Source: Eretmocerus hayati (taxonomy: Eukaryota; Arthropoda; Insecta; Hymenoptera; Aphelinidae). From it: 64,000 nucleotides of DNA. Below, piece by piece: positions 62,159-64,000 of this stretch. Every line of letters begins with the position of its first letter. The stretch's first letter is position 1. The translations under genes were made by a program, and so were the position numbers. Where the stretch lies: positions 174,451,021 through 174,515,020 of the forward strand of contig CM056741.1 of NCBI GenBank assembly GCA_029851415.1, given 5' to 3'. The notes below the pieces were generated by a model, which did not search any database, was not told where the DNA came from, and was given only the letters and a program-made list of their open reading frames with translations.

Positions 62159-62184
62159 TATCTATCTATCTATCTATCTATCTA
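62159..62184 (+). repeat. (TATC)n tail of the LINE
   Basis: Six or so TATC units directly after the 3' UTR and its AATAAA, marking the 3' end of the retrotransposon. Confidence 0.85.
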
Positions 62185-64000
62185 CCCACCCAAACAAGAA
62201 AATTTTGCAGTGGCTAATAAGAAATATATATTATTTAGGTATACCATGAACAAAATATTAAATAAATGTCGAGGCGGACCAGAAAATGTGGAATCTGTAG
62301 CTTGCTGTTCGACAACGACGACTATTATTGGGGTCTATATAGTTTGCGAAAGTTTATCACGCTTATATATACGCGATGGCGTGAAATATATATCGAACTT
62401 GCGAGACCCCATAGTATATGTAAACCGTATATGTTAAAGAGAATAAGTATGCATGCGTATCTCGCGACATATTCCGCGCCCCATGATACACTACATGCAT
62501 ATAGGACAAGAACCATAGAGTATATAGTCGAGTTCCACAGCTTCTGATATCTATTAAAGCGAATATATAAACGCGAGAGGGGCAACTTTCGCCAAGCAAT
62601 AAAACGCTAGCCCACGCACTGTTATACACGCATATACACATTTACACACATGTACACACATACACACATACATAAAGTTAACAGGAATATTTATCCATGG
62701 TTATAGAGTATATATGTATATAACTATGTGCAATGTTGGTACCAAGCCCAAGAGGGATACACCACCATCACATACACTATTTTGCCATTGAGTGGGCTGG
62801 ATTCCAACGTAAGAGCGATGAGACAGGCTTGCATGGAGAGAGAGAAAACTTTGTGGAGGCTGCAATAAGTACACGAGGTCGTTTCAAGAGAGAGAACTGA
62901 TAGCACGTACACGACGAGGCCGATCACCATCGGGAATATTGGTATATATAGGGTGTATATGGAGGCTTTGGTAGTGTACTTATAGGATTCCTATACTGTA
63001 TATAAGTATACATACTATGCGTGAGGACGATCATTAGTCGAACTGCTTCGAGGATAGGATTCCTATATATACGCGTGTACATAGGGATATCTGTATCTTT
63101 CGAGTATCAGAAATTTTTCATCTTGAGCTGGTTACTTTTACACATTGTGACTTGTCTTGTGTGGATATAGAGAGAAGAGTGAGTTAGATATGCCGGAATC
63201 TTGTATCGATTGGGTGTGGATCGATGGGTTATGTAAAATTTTACGAGAGGGATTGGTATGACTTGTTCATAGAAGGTCGTTTTGATAGATATACTTTTTT
63301 ATGTTGGGGTTCCGGTGATTCAATTGAATTTTTTTTTATTTCAATTTTTCTCTGGTTTTTGATCGTTTGGGATAAGATTTCGAGGTTATGTCAAGCCAGA
63401 GGTTCATTTTAGAATGATAACCAGCACTTATGTACAAGTGTGAACGGTGTAATTAATCTTCGAACCTACAAAGCTGCTGTGATTAATTGAAATTTCAATT
63501 CCGATTCCACGTGGTTGTCAAGCAGTGTCGTATTTGTAGTAGAAGCTCACAGTTCGATTACATTGGATTGTGATTTATTTTGACCTATTCAAACCAAATT
63601 TGTCATTAACCCTTAGTTACCCACGTGAGATCTACTAACACTCCAACCCACGTGGTAGCAAAATGGTATACATCACGAAAATTGCTCTATTTCCGGGATT
63701 TTCTCGTGGAAAATCCTGGTTAAAAATTATTTTCATGTACTTCAAGCATTTCAGAATCAATATACATTTCCTAACTTAGGTTTAGAAACCACATATTTTC
63801 TTTAAAAATTCCAGAAAATGTCATCTTTTTGTCTTCTGTCTGGGTGACGCCGATGGAAAATTTTCCAAATTCCGAAAAAAATATATCAATTGTGGCTGAG
63901 ATCGTCGTGGTGATCATTTTTATATCATGAGTAGACTTCAAAGAAACTATTATCACTTGGTTTGAATGAATATTCTTCAAAATGGAAATTTGAGTTTTTT
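62185..64000. other. Probable DIP2 5' intron, TA-rich
   Basis: Rich in TATATA and CACACA/CATACA simple sequence (for example 62630-62670). No exon, RNA or transposon was recognised up to the window edge. Confidence 0.4.

Larger units (their letters stand above)
60687..62184 (+). mobile_element. 5'-truncated LINE (Jockey/CR1-like) with (TATC)n tail
   Basis: The copy starts inside the reverse transcriptase at LSKAFDTI (60735), continues as one frame to the TGA at 61881-61883, and has a 3' UTR with AATAAA (62151-62156) followed by TATC repeats (62159-62184), the kind of simple-repeat tail used by many LINEs. Truncation at the 5' end is the usual result of incomplete reverse transcription. The open frame suggests a recent insertion. 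Confidence 0.85.

Noticed and set aside
1..64000. CRISPR array, tRNA genes or bacterial operons
   Set aside because: No regularly spaced repeats, no tRNA T-loop signature with matching cloverleaf, and spliced genes rule out a bacterial contig.

Overview
The window is nuclear DNA from an insect, most likely a hymenopteran and plausibly a parasitoid wasp. The evidence is spliced genes with GT-AG introns, AT-rich intergenic DNA, many non-autonomous transposons, and an ankyrin gene with a PRANC-like C-terminus, a type known from parasitoid wasps. Order and lifestyle are inference; eukaryotic origin is plain from the sequence.

Layout. Bases 1 to about 37,600 form a gene-poor arm. It holds a decayed I-type LINE (480-1150), many palindromic (fold-back) elements and MITEs (for example 4463-4973, 8758-8968, 11754-12490, 12957-15192, 15639-15973, 18594-19388, 22775-23139 and 31929-32796), a 395-bp near-perfect palindrome at 30128-30522 carrying hammerhead-like cores, and one candidate orphan exon on the minus strand (27458-27595).

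Bases 37,795-56,037 hold thirteen 3'-side coding exons of DIP2 (disco-interacting protein 2) on the minus strand. They give about 1,504 residues with two adenylate-forming (FAAL-like) domains and an intact C-terminus. The N-terminal exon(s), roughly the first 70 residues with most of the DMAP1-binding domain, were not found and probably lie beyond base 64,000. Inside the 3.8-kb intron between DIP2 exons j and i, on the opposite strand, sits a two-exon gene (40897-42779) encoding a 530-residue ankyrin-repeat protein with a PRANC-like end.

Bases 56,038-64,000 are presumably DIP2 5' intron. They contain a probable 5S-rRNA-headed SINE with candidate target-site duplications (57033-57548), a 942-bp fold-back element (57563-58504) and a 5'-truncated LINE with an intact reverse-transcriptase reading frame ending in a (TATC)n tail (about 60687-62184).

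The two protein-coding genes have no evident functional link beyond nesting. DIP2 is a conserved housekeeping and neuronal gene, while the nested gene looks lineage-restricted. No tRNA genes, CRISPR arrays or bacterial-type operons were seen. DIP2 exons are lettered a to m from 5' to 3' of the gene, meaning from high to low coordinates.
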